From contig MU130617.1 of NCBI GenBank assembly GCA_015039465.1, positions 124,001 through 188,000 of the forward strand: a stretch of 64,000 nt of DNA. Reading direction: 5' to 3'. Both the position numbers and the translations under genes were made by a program. The notes under the pieces are model-generated. The model saw only the letters and a program-made list of their open reading frames with translations. It ran no database searches and had not been told where the DNA came from. The first letter of the stretch is position 1; every line of letters starts with the position of its first letter. This document shows positions 1 to 15,105 of this stretch, in pieces. Source of the DNA: Phlegmacium glaucopus. Lineage: Eukaryota > Basidiomycota > Agaricomycetes > Agaricales > Cortinariaceae.

Positions 1-3000
1 AGCCTGACTTATTCATTCCCTTGTTAATCCACTCGCTATAACGCTTTAATATACGACTCGGACTCATTTTGAGTACCTCAGTTGTTCACCCACTCCGAGC
101 ATGCTGACATCTGAGTGGTCTCATACCATCTAGGTTAAATAAGTGTGAGCGCATCGCGGCTACGCACAGAATAGCATTGGGGAGTCGGGATCTCGTACCG
201 TGTACGTTAGTATTCTACAGTCGAACCTCTGATAACCCATGGGCCATTACCCATACCCCTCGGTCTTTGTCACAACTCACTATCCATTTCGGATCTACTT
301 GGAACGATAGAAGGGTGTTATATATTTATTAGCAATGATGTCTGGCCGTCCTTATACTTCTGTAGCCACACTTCCAGGTGGGACCGAGGGAGTAAGAGGT
401 TCGACTTTTATTCCTCTTTCCATTTTTGTACATTATTCATATTTCAATTTTATACACCAATCTACTAATTTTATTTATTTATTTGAACCATCCAAGATAG
501 CACCATTTCTAAAACATATTGCTACAAATCTAAGAGACAACGATCTATTTTTAGCTCTGTCCGGGATCCGACACTCAATCTCCGTACCCATCTACCCGAT
601 TTCAAATCTGAGCATTTGACCAATGTTATTGGTTACAATCCAGAATTCACAAGTTTCCTGCATCCTTTGACAACCTCACACAACAGTGCTCAATTTGAGG
701 TCCAGAAGTTCAGTTCCAAATATGTTTGTGTGTATAAAAATAATAGCTTATCTAATCGTTATTTTATCTATATACTTTTGATATACTTGGACAAAAATTG
801 GACAAAAAGGAACATAAACAATAGCGAGTATGCAACATCGAGATCAATGTTGTAAGTTACAGCGATAAAGCTCGCTGCATCCACAACCCTTTTCAATATA
901 ATTGGTTCCACAAGCACCCTTTTAGATTTATCCTAGGCTCTCGGTTATTAGGATCCTACTTGGATCTTGCTAGAGAAGCGAATGTGACCTTTACTGCCGG
1001 GGTTGTGTTCATTCACCCTCAGGTTGATATTAGGTACGCTCAAAGTTATATTTTGTCTACTTACTATGTTATTTGGATGTTATCCAATCTGGCCAAATTG
1101 AGATACTATTACCCCAGATATATTTTCTCTGGTATCGTTAGAACTAGTGGAGCATTTCTACATAAGGCTTACTACCTAACCTGCTGTCAATGAGAACTAG
1201 CATCCATAAAGGGAAAAAGAGGAAATTTTCTGGAAAGGAATTACAGACTTGGAAGGTGGCTTCTAGAAAGTCCTAAACTCGGAGTGTCGGCTTGGAGTGT
1301 CGGCCCCTGTCGGGTGACTGCTTAACATCTTTATGTATGAGCAAAACTTTAAAAAATCTATACCACGGGCCACCAGCATCATGTATTTTTCTCCGACCAC
1401 GGATTCTGTTTTATAGAGAGAAATTTCAGCCATGGGCAGTGTTAAATAACACCAAATTTACATATTACGGCTCCGGGGCGCGCGAATTCCAAAAAAATCC
1501 CCGAAGGAGGAGGGGAAGTCTATACTTACGTCATACAATACCTGGCAGAAATCTTGCATGAAAGTCGAGGGAAAACGAGCGAAATGTCTCTGGTTGGCAA
1601 CGGCTGTATGTGTGTGGGTGTGTGCATGTGTTACGTAATGGCGGATATAAAATGCAGAATGTTTTCTGTCAAAAAAAGACAGAATATGTTTATGTACTCA
1701 TGGGATTCACTCCGATTCAGCACTAATTTTACAGCTATGGTGTAGAATGCCTCGGGATTCGCCGGAAGATACTTGTACAAAAATAGCAGACATGGCAATG
1801 CTAATTTTAACCAAGGTGTGCTGAGCGTTCATGCTACCGGTTTACGCAAGCCAAGTCTCAACACGTACTTCTGCTCTAATAGATTGTCTGGCATCGGCAA
1901 ATGCTTACGCTTATCATGATATTCAAATCGTCGTTCTCCGGGGTCCGTTGTCAGTAATGAGTTACCTTCGAAAAAGTTCTGAAGAGAAGAAGGTATTATT
2001 CTGGCCAGTTCTGAGAGTGTGCTTACTGCTTGTCATAAGATAATATACAGCATTTCAAAGTTGCCAAAGGCAGGTAACGTTATTTACAGGGTATCATACA
2101 GTGGATACACTGCTGATAGCCCTATTTTCTTTGACTTGAGGGTTTCCTCTCCCATAGCCCTATGCTTTGTTATCGCTATGTTTTCCTTCAAGCAGTTCCC
2201 TCTCGCAATAATCGGCTCTTCAAGTTCGTTCTTGTGTTTTGGGCACAGTCTCGACGCTCAGGCTTGTGCAGTGAGTTACCTAACAGGTACCGAGCGACTT
2301 TTTCGCGCGCAGTTTTATACTTTATGCTCGCGATGGATCGGAGGCATCTCACCACTTTCGACGTCGCAACACCGGACTGTCACTGTCAAAGACATTAACA
2401 CCTAGATGTCGCAATCGAAGACTTTAACAAACGTCTTCGCAGACAGACGACCACGTTGCTATCGTTTTCACACAAGTTCCAGATGGGAAAATGCTGCTAT
2501 TTGCTGATTTTTTTTCAAGGCGGTCAAATGATGATGCCAAATAATTCTTTATTTTAATTTTGCAATTCCCTACAGTTCTGAAAACGGCGGTAACTCCCAG
2601 GAAAGAAGTATCTTCCTTGAAAGCGATGCTTACCAAGTTTACTGCACATTCTCAGGATATCAAGTCGCAGTCCACGACGCCCCGAGGGTCCTACTGTCAC
2701 GGACTGCATCAGGTTTTCAGGGTCGAAAGGGGCGGACTGTCAGTACTCAGTGTCAAGAGCTGTCAAGCTTTCAAGGACTGTGTGGAGTCCCACATAGCAA
2801 CACATAGCGCAACGGGCTTTTTGATTGACAGGCTGGACAGCGTTCCATAGCCACCCATAGGACAACCCCAATTTACTGAGGTCAGTTGTTGAAGACATCC
2901 TCATAACGCCGACCATATCCTCACTGTGCTATGTACTACCATAGCTTAAACACAGTGCACGCGTAAGGTGAGCTCTTGTTTATTTTGGTCTTGCAGTGCG

Positions 3001-4193
3001 GTCTTGCACTGCTCCAATGTCGAGGACTGTCGTCGTACCCACATACTACGTCTGGTTTCAGAATTGGTTGGCAGGGATAATCCTGACAGGGTGAGGCAAA
3101 TTGTTGAAGTTGTCCCGAGCAGGGGAAATACTCACAAGGGTGCAGCGCGTGGCTGAAGCATGACAAGTCAAATTACCGAAATGTTTTCAACATGTTGCTC
3201 GAGCAAGGTTGGTCGCTGCTGATACTGACTTGCAATGTGATTATATTCTTTTTTCCCCAAAACTTTAACTCAAACTGCAGAACTTATGCTATTCAAAATC
3301 GATATCGCGGAACCTAAATTATCACGACCAATAAATACGAGTTTAGTCCATGGCTGAGGAAGTGGTACATGCATGGGATCTAGCTAACGTTCGGCATGCG
3401 TTGTGTACAACTGTACATACAGATAACTATTTTTTGACCTATGAGTTACTGACGAAAAGGTACGTAATTTTTTTGTTGAGCTGAGTATAACGAGACAGGG
3501 TTCAAGTCATCGTTACACATGAATGTAGTAAGGGTTCGATGAAACAGACACAAGGAGATCCTGAAAGAAGCTTGGGTGACGCATATCCTTGTTTTGCTTG
3601 TCGCGGAAGAGGGGTATGTGAATATCGCGCAAGTATATAAACTTGAAGTAAGTACCCTCTGTGGAGGTAGGGGGTTTGCAATATTCTCTCCAACCATCAC
3701 TGGGTGTGACCAGACATGGACCGCCAGTTGCAAGGAACGACAATTTTCTCTCTTCTTCACCTCAATTGGCTCAGACACCAGAACAGCTCAGCCAACCATG
3801 GGCCACAACCAAAGAAAGGATGGAAGACCAAAGGACGGAGGTCTTCCCACATTCCTTTCCGTTGCCCTAACCCCGCCCCATCCAAGAGCCATACTTGTAG
3901 AGTATGACTCAAAAGAAACCATAGGGAGTCATCATATCATGCCATCGTCGAGGAACGAGAGGAAAAATTCAATGAAATAATAAAAAAAACAAAAACAAAG
4001 GGAAAGAAACAGGGGAGTAGAAACCGACAAATGAGCGTGAGGAGAAGGATGAGATTAGAGAGAGACGCGGACAAGGAGGATAAGGGGGCCATGATAGAAT
4101 ATACAGGGGAATTAAAGAGTTGGACGAGCGTGGTGGTGTGTGCGTGGTAAAAAAAAGGGACATTTGGTCCGCCCTTGCATCACCTCCTCCATC
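1..4193. other. No gene recognised
   Basis: Both strands hold only short open frames that match no family I recognise, with no run of exon-like pieces joined by splice sites. The sequence is moderately AT-rich without obvious tandem arrays, long terminal repeats or inverted repeats. The last 50 or so bases should be the 3' untranslated region of the phosphatase gene that ends at 4194. It could be old, eroded transposon or intergenic DNA. Confidence 0.6.
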
Positions 4194-5929
<1,736 letters not shown>

Positions 5930-6303
5930 AATCCTAGTTTTCGTGATAAAAACTCCCCCAAATCAAGGACTTTTGTCTCGCAGTTCTCCAAAGAGGTTTG
6001 AAAAGATTATTCTGATGCCCAAAAAACGAGGTCGAAGATGGCGAGGAAGGGTGAGAGAAGTGTCGGGGTTGATTGATGATGACCCTGGACCTTTGTGCTG
6101 GAATGACCTTTATAAAACGGTCGTTGTTTGAGATTTGATTATACAGGAATGGAGTTTTGGTTTGAGCACGGAGTATCGATGGTGGGCGGTGTAGATAACA
6201 TTCAACAAACGGCTTACTACGGTAACCACCGTGGGAATAATTGGAAAATTTTAAATATGTATTCATTTGTTGTCATACCATTTACAATATAAAGTACATA
6301 GCC
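5930..6303. other. Intergenic: PP1 upstream region
   Basis: This 374-bp gap lies between the PP1 start codon and the stop codon of the upstream PH-domain gene, both on the minus strand. It must hold the 3' end of one transcript and the promoter and leader of the other. No element is distinctive enough to name. Confidence 0.5.
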
Positions 6304-9300
6304 TTAAACCGACCAGACAAGTGGAGGTGCCAACTGTAAGGCGTCCACGGGTGTGGTGCCAGTAGGCGATACTATACGTGTAACCTGTGGAATACCCGCT
6401 ACATCGATTGTGGTAGGAACAACCACTCGCCGACGTCTCCGTCGTCTATACATCATTCAGTCCAAGTCCAAAGACAAGAATGATAAGTAAAATACATACC
6501 GTGGAAAGAGCGGACCCCGAGGCATGAGTCGTTCATCTAGGTCCATCGCCACATTCGTCGCAGCTTGTAACCCCTATCAGCAAAGAATAGGTCAGCTCAA
6601 ACGCCAGCTAGAAAAAAGAAGCTTACCTCAATCCACTCAATAACACTGTCCACATCTCTAGCCTGCATCAAAAATTGTTCACCCTCTAATCTCACTCTAA
6701 TCACATGTTTTCTCTTCAAATAATCAGTCCCCAACCCACACTCGGCTTGTTGCATCGTATACGCCTTGATCAGATTATTTGCGTCCGGTTCAGAAAGTAA
6801 GGGATCGGGATCCTCCGCCTTTTTCTTGCCCTTGGACGTGGATGATGAGGCAGTAAAACTACCACCACCAATAGATGAACTCATCGAATGCGTCGAACGA
6901 TGCGACGAACTCGAAGTCGCAGACATAGATGATGACGAAGCAAACACAGGAGACGGAGATCTACTTGATGAAATGCTAGTACGAGTAGTCGTAGAAGCAA
7001 TAGTTGGCGTAGGTGTAGACCTTCCATTCCTCGGAACCTGAAGAGAAGGACGTGGCGATCGAGGACCAGAAGGGGTGTTAGAAGTTTGACCAACATCGCT
7101 GATGGTACGTCCATGGCCTCGTGATGGTTTAAGCAGATGGACTGCTAAATTGAGTGCTGATTTCGTAGCGGGTAGGACACCATTGGTGGAAGTAGAAGAC
7201 GTATTACTACCACCACCACCTGGTGTAGCAGAAGAAGGATAAGAACTGCTGGATGTAGTGAGACGAGGCCCTTGTCTCTGATTCGATAGACTCGTATCAC
7301 TGGGTTGCGACAGCATCGGCCAATTTGAATTCGCCTCTGTCATCCTTTCTCTGTCCCTCTCCACCTCTACCTTACGCTCACCCACACCTATTGCACCCCC
7401 ACCCTGTGCTTTCGGTCTCCCACCCCCCAAATTAAACGAACTAGTAGTCGTAACCGAGTCCGCTATATCCCCACTTCCAACTTTACTCTCCCACCATCCC
7501 CCAATACCAGAAACCCCAGGAGGTTTATAAATTTTAAGCGCGGTACCATCAAGCACACAAAGCACCTTCTTCCATTTCCTATCCTTCGCTTGAACGCCCG
7601 GTTGACTAAACTCAAGCTTTCGAGGCATGATAGCTTTGAGATGAATGGAGTTACTATAGGAAGGTAGTTTTTCTCGACCTTCGTCGTCACGTGGTTGGAT
7701 TTGAGTGAGTTTGACGCCATAAGTCTGCTTAGGGAATAAATCAGGGTAGGGAGGGGGAGCTGTGGATGCAGCGTTGAATGTAGGCATGGATAGACGTCTA
7801 CGGAGGGGGATGATAGTATCGTATGCGGGAGCCAAGCTTATCCTGTTATTAGTTTTCTTAGGCTTGGTAACCGCACTAGAAGCCTCCAGTTCTCCAGAAC
7901 TTTTTATAGGATCTTCGTCATCCCCATCGACACAATAGGGAGCCAGGGACATTCGCTTTCGCAAGGGAGATGTCTTCAATTGTCCGTCCTCATCTCGATC
8001 TCCGCTCGATGGTTGGTCAAATTGCATCGTGGTCGCATTAGCGCCGTCAACCGCGAATCTTATACTCATCCTCATCGATTTAACCCTCCTCTTCCTCTCC
8101 TCTTCCGCATCCTCCTCCTCCTCTCTCACCATCTGTTCGACTTTTTCCTTCTTCTCCAACGCATGCACATCAATCAAACTCCTTGAAGCACGTTTATACG
8201 TCCCCGGAAACTGGGTTATAGTATTCATTGATACTGATAAACGATTCTCCGCCGACCGCGTGGGCAAGATGGGATGAGGGGATGCAGGACCAGGAACAGG
8301 GAGAGGAAAGTTGAAATGACCTCCTGGTCGTGGTGTTAGGGTTGGAGAAACTGCTTGCCCGCTTTTAGTTATCACAGGCGACGGAGCCCACGTGTCTGTC
8401 GCCATCCTTTCTGGGATGGAGAAGTCTATTGCACTAAATGCAGTAGGAGTGCGACTGCCACTGCGAGTACCGCTATTCCTGTTCGATCGGACAGTAGCAA
8501 TTGGCGTCCTCCCAGCATCCTCCGCCAAATCTTTAACTTTTCCTTTACTCGATGGCGGTGAATCTAAGAATGAGAGATCAATACGAGACATGTCCACTGG
8601 AGGTAGAAAAGGAGATCTCGAGAACCTCCTCTCCGGCGGTCTAGTAAAATCAACAAAGTACTCCTCCTGTGGCGATGAAGGTTCATCAGTACGAGGAGTT
8701 TCGTATGAAGATATTGAAGGCGCGCGTGAGCGTGAACGACTGGAAGAAATTGTCTCAGAGACACTGCTGTTTCCTGACCGAGGAGTATCCATCTCGTCTT
8801 CGATAAGTGCACTATCGGGATTATCATCATCATCATCGTTAACATCATCACCGTCGTCTTCGTCTTCGTCTTCATCTACTTCAGCATCATCAAATTCCTC
8901 ATGTCCGGCCACACCTCTACTCGAACCTTGCCGAGGCAGTGCAGGCATGCTCATCAATCCGGCTCTTCTGGCACGGCGACTGCTGGCTGCGTCCATAGCA
9001 GGGGCAGTGCTAGTATTACCCGAGAAGACCGGCAGATTGAGCAAGGGCAACGGGGGAGGACGTAAAATGACGCTGGGAGACATACGCGCGCTGTATCCAT
9101 CTAGGAGGTTAATGCTGAAACGATAGTTGGAGGGTGGAAGTGATAGTCGAGGGGCAGTGCTGACTGTACGTCGAGGGGGGAATAGGGGTTGTTGGCTGCT
9201 GCTAGTGTTGATGGTACTGTTGGTGCCCGCATTATTACCATCGTCAAGCATTGTATTGACAGTTAGTTTGGGGTTGACCCGTTCCCGTTTAGGGACATCG

Positions 9301-10079
9301 GGGACAGTTAAAGGCGACTCCGCCGAGACGGAGAAGGCTGTCATATTATCACCGTCTCTTGCACTGCTCCCGGTGCCGTTGCTCCCATCACTGGTCACTG
9401 ATAAAGATTTCGAGGGTAAAGCGGGTGTCGAGCTATACGTAACTAGGGATGGGCGGTCTGTGCTCGCGTCAGGTTTGTCGACTATGGGAGTAGTGGTGAA
9501 AACTTGAACATTAGAACCGACAGTGTCATCATTGCTGGGGGATGGCAGCGAGGTAGGTATGGGCGGTAGTGAGATGGTAGGCATGGGTGGTAGTGAGATA
9601 GACGGTGGCGTCGAAGGCCTTGTCTTAGACCCAACCTCTGAATACTTTGAAAGCGGAGGCTTGAACAGCCCTCTGACGCCGCCACGTCTCAATGAGTTTG
9701 GAATGGATTCATCAGAGGCCCTTGAATTTTCGATGCTAGCTTGTAGAGTAGCATTTGGATAGACGTTGCCAGTTCCAGTACCGTTGCCATTGAGTTGGTT
9801 TTTCGTAATTTGACCATCGTGAGTAGGAAAGCCATTAGAGGCCGTCGATTGTGTAGAGACCTTGCGAGTGTGGCTTGCAGGATACCTGTTGAAAGTAAAA
9901 GGAGCGGAACGATCTGACTGGTCTGAAACGTCGTCGAGATCGTTATCGAACGATGGAGTTGGGTTTGACAAAGGCAGCATAGGATGCGACATGTAAGGTT
10001 TACTGTCCCGACGAGACTGTGCTGAGTAGGGGTTGGTATTGGCAACAGCGTTATCGTCTTTTGTTTTGCGGCGTATCAT
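6304..10079 (-). CDS. Large PH-domain protein with an interrupted PH fold
   Basis: Three exons: 6627-10079, 6500-6573 and 6304-6445, joined by 53- and 54-bp GT-AG introns in frame, giving about 1222 residues. The first 750 residues are Ser/Thr/Pro-rich and probably disordered, with an acidic Asp/Glu run near residues 398-420. A PH-like domain begins near residue 808 ([14 protein letters not shown], then [18 protein letters not shown]). It is broken by about 240 residues of Gly/Ser-rich sequence and resumes near 1095 ([20 protein letters not shown] ... [17 protein letters not shown]). The C-terminus, recovered only by splicing, has [28 protein letters not shown] and an Arg run. PH domains bind phosphoinositides or proteins, so a cortical or signalling scaffold is possible, but the substrate is unknown. 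The first Met at 10079 is taken as start; an upstream exon cannot be excluded. Confidence 0.85.
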
Positions 10080-10272
10080 AGCCTTTAGAGATGATAATTT
10101 TTGAGAGAACTTACTGGTCCGAACCTAAGAATGGTCGGATGATTTAAAAGTCAATAAACAATCATCACGACAATTCAGCAAGGAAGTAGTACGAACAGGA
10201 CCCTTGTTGGAAGACTTGTCCATGAAGGAACCAGGAAGAAACAATATATTATATAAGCTACTACATAGGAGG

Positions 10273-11505
10273 TTACTCAACCCTCTCAATTGCCACACAC
10301 CAAAATATCCTGCCCCACGGGTCTCCAGCGCTCGCCGCCGTTTTCCGTTCACAGCACACAAATCGCACAGGTTGCCCATCCCAATACTTCATCAAATCAA
10401 TTGAAAATCCTCCAGGTAGCTGCAACGACAATGATGGAGCAAAATTAATAAACCCATAGCAAAAATCAGTAGTTATCACATCCTGTTTAATACATTTTTA
10501 GATGAACCGAACAACCGGTGAAAAAAGGCACATTGCACTTACCATGGGGCCAAACTGGATAAGCTGTCTCTTGGTAGCAGAACTAAAATAAGATCGCCTT
10601 TCTCCCGCTCCTTCAAAGTTCTGAATCTCTTCTACATTTGGACTGGGCTCTCTCCGTCCCTTGGCAACTTTCTTGATTATGTCTTTGACCCTCAAAGATC
10701 CATCCTTAAATGATTTGCCGGACGATGACGATGTCGGTATTGAAAGGCCTGATGATAGCGATGACACTGATGATGCAGGTGACGGACGTGAAGAACCAGC
10801 AGAAAAAGGTCTATGTTTCACGGTGAGGTATAGATCATCCGTCCAATCTTGAATTGATTCAATCGGTGGGAAAGGCGGTAATCGACACGTTGTGGAGTTA
10901 TTCTCCACTTGTCGTGATGTCGTCATATTTGTAGAACACCGAGTATCCACAGCCGTATAGCTCGGAACACGAGTATGCATGAAATATGGCATAGTACAAA
11001 TTAAAGGAGATAGTGCCCATGGTTTGGTCGATGAAAGCAAGTCGTGTTCTAGAGTCGGATCTATATAACTGGCGATAAAAAATTAGCTCTTGAACTCTTG
11101 TAGGGAGAGGAATACGTACTGCATAAATTTTAGGATAGCGCTCGTCCCCCAAGGTACTTTCAACGGCCTATCAAAGGTGTTGCCAAATAGAATATCATCC
11201 GCAGATGTAGGGACCATGAAACGTCCTTATAACACAATCATGTTAAACTCCTTTTTAGGTCAGAAAACCCAGAACTGACCTTGCACTTGTATACTCCAAG
11301 TAACACCTTGCCTATCCTCCCTCTCAAAATACTCCGAATCGAGTACCCGGCCATGTTCATCCGTCATTCCTTTGATATTGGCTACTATTTGACCTTGGAA
11401 TAGTTCTGAACGGATTGGATAGGCTTCGGAAGTGTTGACGATTGAGGTTATGGGGACCATGTTGTTGGGGTTGGTACCGGCTAAGACGCGGAGACGGGGA
11501 GACAT
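10273..11505 (-). CDS. DUF1769 family protein
   Basis: Four exons: 11280-11505, 11120-11225, 10543-11068 and 10273-10482, with GT-AG introns of 54, 51 and 60 bp, giving 355 residues. The reading follows the fungal DUF1769 pattern. It starts with LRVLAGTNPNNMVPI, then GQIVANIKGMTDE, YFEREDRQGVTWSIQVQG, RFMVPTSADDILFGNTFDRP and KPWALSPLICTM. After a Ser-rich variable stretch it resumes with QFGPM, CYGFINFAPSLSLQLPGGFS and YWDGQPVRFVC. The family is widespread in fungi and has no established biochemical role that I know. It lies head-to-tail with the PH-domain gene, with 193 bp between. The start Met at 11505 is directly followed by the conserved first block, so it is well supported. Confidence 0.9.
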
Positions 11506-12718
11506 TGATGCTTAATTGGTTAAAATAACTCTTGTGAATGTTGGTGGTGGGTGGGAGTGGAGGAGATAGTGATAGCGGGATACACCTAGACCAGTTTGTA
11601 CGATAAGATTTTTTTTCTATATAGCCTCTATAGCCGGAGGCACTGCCGATGGAGTTGGTAGGTCGAAGTATCAAACCGCACTCCCCCTATCCAAGGACAA
11701 AAACTGTGTGTGCGTATTGTTCCGATAAATCCAGTCCGAAACAAAAAGTTTTTTTTAGTTGAAACTCGACTCGAAAAAGATGACAAGATTGACTTCGGTC
11801 GTCGGTCAAAAGGTCGTTGCGTAAGTTGTTCCTTCCTTTAGTAAAATTCAAGACCCAATCCTGGAGTTCAGATCATAAGAGAGAATGTTACCAACTTCAA
11901 GGTAGTGCGTTGTACTTGGGAAAGGAACGGTAACCTTTAAGTATGCCATAGTAGTCGCTGGTGGATCTTAAAAGTATTTTTATTTGTGTGCCGCAGCACT
12001 GACATGACAACATGTTTGTATTAATGGAGATATATATTCGTTATCTTGACATGATGTGAGTGAGGAGATTCCTTTAGTAACCCCGGCCGATTACCTGCAG
12101 CCAGCGGTCATTATGAGGTAAGTGGCTGCTGAAGATACGATTGAACAGAGGGAAAAAAAAGGTCCTGCTCTCGTCATTTGATCGACTCGGAAAAGGGCCT
12201 GGATCGTGGTTGCAATGAAAAAAATCCCACTGAACGTCCGTTGTCAAAAGCATTTTGATCAAGAAGGAAACAACATCCAACCGAGAAGCAGCGAGAACTC
12301 CCAAGGACCTTCGTACATGCATCTGTTACCTCCACGTTGTAGGAGTCGAATGATATTTGGGCCCAGCAAAATTGGTTTGATCCGTACAGGTTTGTCCATT
12401 TACAGAGTTAAACTTGGGTTGCGGTCCTATAAATAAATAAATAGAAGAGACCCGTCTCCATGTCAAGGGTGATTACAACCGCAATGGAGACACAGACTGT
12501 CAGAGATAGTATCAAGGAATTTCTTTTGGAATTGAGAGGATAATGAAGATTACAATTTGATAATTTGCTTTGTGGGGCTGCAGGGTGAATTTCGAAACCG
12601 CCCTTCCTTTATACTTGAAAATTGCCATCTCTAAACGAATCCCATAGAGCCATAGACAGAAAATAAAAAAGGTGAACTCAGTGCTCTGTTGCAATTTGTT
12701 TCAGGTTTTTAATTATCT
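11506..12718. other. No gene recognised
   Basis: No frame here forms a convincing gene. At 11779 a short plus-strand frame (ATG, 14 codons, then a GTAAGT-like donor) resembles a first exon, but no matching downstream exon was found. Sequence composition is ordinary. Confidence 0.5.
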
Positions 12719-12850
12719 GGCCCTAGCAAGTTCTTGGAGAATGGTGGTGGAGTGAATGGAGATGAAGCGGTTCTCTCGTAGAAGATCACCAAGTTTGTCT
12801 ATGAACCAATCTGGACAATGACGGATGAGACAGGAGATATTGAACATCAT
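12719..12850 (-). pseudogene. Fragment of a Tc1/IS630-like transposase (HTH part)
   Basis: A minus-strand frame reads RHCPDWFIDKLGDLLRENRF followed by ISIHSTTILQELARA. This resembles the helix-turn-helix segment of basidiomycete IS630/Tc1-type DDE transposases, where a PDWFLDELLxLLxTNRFIxxH pattern precedes a T-I-HREL-ARA block (recalled family pattern). The frame stops right after ARA, and no DDE catalytic core can be read downstream. I therefore take it as a small relic. Chance similarity is possible over only 44 codons. Confidence 0.45.
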
Positions 12851-13197
12851 CAAACAAACATTGCAGCGAGTTTGAGACCTCAACTAATTTTGTGGCATGG
12901 CATGGTTATGTTAAGAAGTCCATTATTTTAGAAACCAACTTGAAGCAGCTTGTCTTAGTTACTGACAAATTACTTACTGTCAACAATTATGCAATCGGCT
13001 ATATTAAAAAAAATCCGATACTCTTTCAATACTCCTCGAGAACATCGCAAAAGAATCGTGGGGTGTACAAGTGGTATAAGCCACCATCCATATTAATTAT
13101 ACTCTGCCAACTTAAAATCTTGACATCTCGACGTCTCGCTCTTCGTAAACCTGGAGGCAAAAGATTGTAGCGCTATGATTTGGCAAGCTTTAAGGAA

Positions 13198-14847
13198 TTA
13201 CTCAACTCGTTTTTTGGGTGGGGAGAGCCGGTCGAATACTTCGACGTCGGTTGAAATATGAATGATTCCCAGCGACGTATTGGTGTGCTCATAGATCTGA
13301 GACGGTATCGCAGTGTTCCACGTCTCTTGGTGTCTCGAACCTTGGAAAGAACCAATATTGCGGAAATTTAGGGATGTCATGAGCGTGTTTGAGTACACTG
13401 TAAAGGTAGAATGGGAAGGAAATAATTTAATGATTGTCGGGCAGCAGGTACTGGAAACTTACGTTTGGACAACATCAGAGCACTGGAATTTTTTTATTTG
13501 AGTTAAGGCAGAGAATAAGGAAATAACGCACAAAAGAACGTGAATGTTGGTGGTTGGAAGGCCCAGGAAGAAACCAAGTTCCATTGTGGCGCAGAATGTT
13601 GCTATGATTCCGGTTTCAACAGTGGAACGAATCAGGTGATTGAGGACCTTTTCGGTGTCTCCTCCAACGACACGTTTCTTTGCGGCATAGAGCTAGTAAT
13701 AATAATAGTAACGATGACAATTGATCTGCGAATGAAAATAGGTGTAATGGTATAATGACTTACCACATAAACCATAGAAATTGATATAATCTACATGGAG
13801 GCAAGCTGAGATCAAGAAGCTGATAGATGTCAACGAGAAGGGATGCATACCACATCCGCTAGGGCCGCGCCACCAAGCCAGACCTATCAATGACACATTA
13901 AATCTCCTGCACAGTTGATCATGACCCGGGACTTACAATCGTTCTCGGGAACGTACTATGAAGCAGTAAAATACTTTTGAGAGGTATAAACTACGGAATA
14001 CAGGATAAACTTGCTATCAGGAATGATGGCAACTGTTGAACACTTACGCCAATTGCTATTGAAAGGGCAGCCGCGGTTTGCGCAAGTGCTATCTGTATAG
14101 CCTGGATTGAGTAGAGAAAAAGGGAAGGATGAAATATTGGGAAGACTGACGACAATGATGACAATTGGAATGATTTTCCAATTAACTAGGACATGGATGC
14201 GCCAAGCATAGAAGATCTGAACCCAAGCAGAAACTTTCAGGTTCATTTTTCCTTAGCATCCTCCGAGACACATATTTTACGATCACTCACTAATTCCTGT
14301 TACCGCTGGAATGGCAGAAAATGTCCACCCAGGGAATAGGAGGGAAGTAAAACGACCCCAACCTGAACATAGCGCATTCCAAGCCAATGCCCCGACGGTG
14401 ACACTGTGAAAAATTTCCAATAGAAAGATCATATACACTGTTGATCCAGACATGAGGGGACGGCTGACTGGACGAACGAAAAACGGGGGTACCGGAAAAT
14501 TGAACCATGAACTTGTCATTGGAGAATCTAAGATTGTACAAGTCTGTAATTCATAAATCAAGGTTATGTTTCTCAGCCAAGGAACCAAAAAAGATCACAA
14601 ACACAGCTGGACGATGGATATGCCAAAGAGCATAAAGCTCATCAAGGCACCGATCAACTACATATAGACGAAGAAAGGCCTTCCTGAATTGGTGTCGGTT
14701 ATTGAGAAATGAAGCTGATTGGCCTACCATAGGACCGACTCTGTTAATATAGGTTAGCCATTGCGTAGAGGTGGACAGAAACGTTGCTTACAGCAGCAAG
14801 ATCGTGTCCGGCACTGGGACATCTGGCGGCGCGGTAGAATTCGACAT
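13198..14847 (-). CDS. DUF6534 multi-pass membrane protein
   Basis: Thirteen exons: 14792-14847, 14728-14740, 14603-14657, 14493-14543, 14291-14437, 14151-14233, 14048-14101, 13937-13990, 13851-13883, 13764-13790, 13532-13692, 13463-13482 and 13198-13397. All introns are GT-AG, 49-71 bp, and phases agree, giving 317 residues. The protein follows the Agaricomycete DUF6534 layout. It has an N-terminal VGPM-LIGALMSFMLFGISIVQ helix, YMIFLLEIFHSVTVGALAWN, ISAWVQIFYAWRIHVL, AIQIALAQTAAALSIAIG, VWLGGAALADVIISISMVY, then LIRSTVETGIIATFCATMEL and the terminal LSKLYSNTLMTSLNFR. Function is unknown. Families are large in mushrooms and predicted to sit in membranes with about seven helices. Several exons are tiny (13, 20, 27, 33 nt), so automated prediction may miss this gene. 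Confidence 0.88.
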
Positions 14848-15105
14848 AACTTAAGGAATAGCACAGGCGGCATAATTTCTTCACTTACTTATATATCATA
14901 TCAATCCCACATAATCACAGTAGGGATTGTTCCGGTAAACTACGAAGTTTTGGCTATGATCATGACAGATTGCCAGTGGAAAGGCTTCTCAGGCGTTAAT
15001 CCAGGGCTGCACTAGTGGCTTAGTCTCCGAGAGATATCCATCCGAATCTATCGGACATGTTCACAATCCGAAAGACAGTTTGCGAGATTGCGAGCCCCCT
15101 TTAGC
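14848..15105. other. Upstream region of the DUF6534 gene
   Basis: No gene is seen here. The region should contain the promoter of the minus-strand DUF6534 gene. Confidence 0.4.

Noticed and set aside
1..4150. Several 60-130 codon frames
   Set aside because: Short, overlapping on both strands, no motif or splice continuity.
8392..9126. A 244-codon plus-strand frame inside the PH-domain gene
   Set aside because: Antisense shadow of a Ser/Asp-rich coding region; no domain and no splice support.
11779..11820. First exon of a plus-strand gene
   Set aside because: ATG and donor look plausible but no downstream exon joins in frame with any recognisable product.
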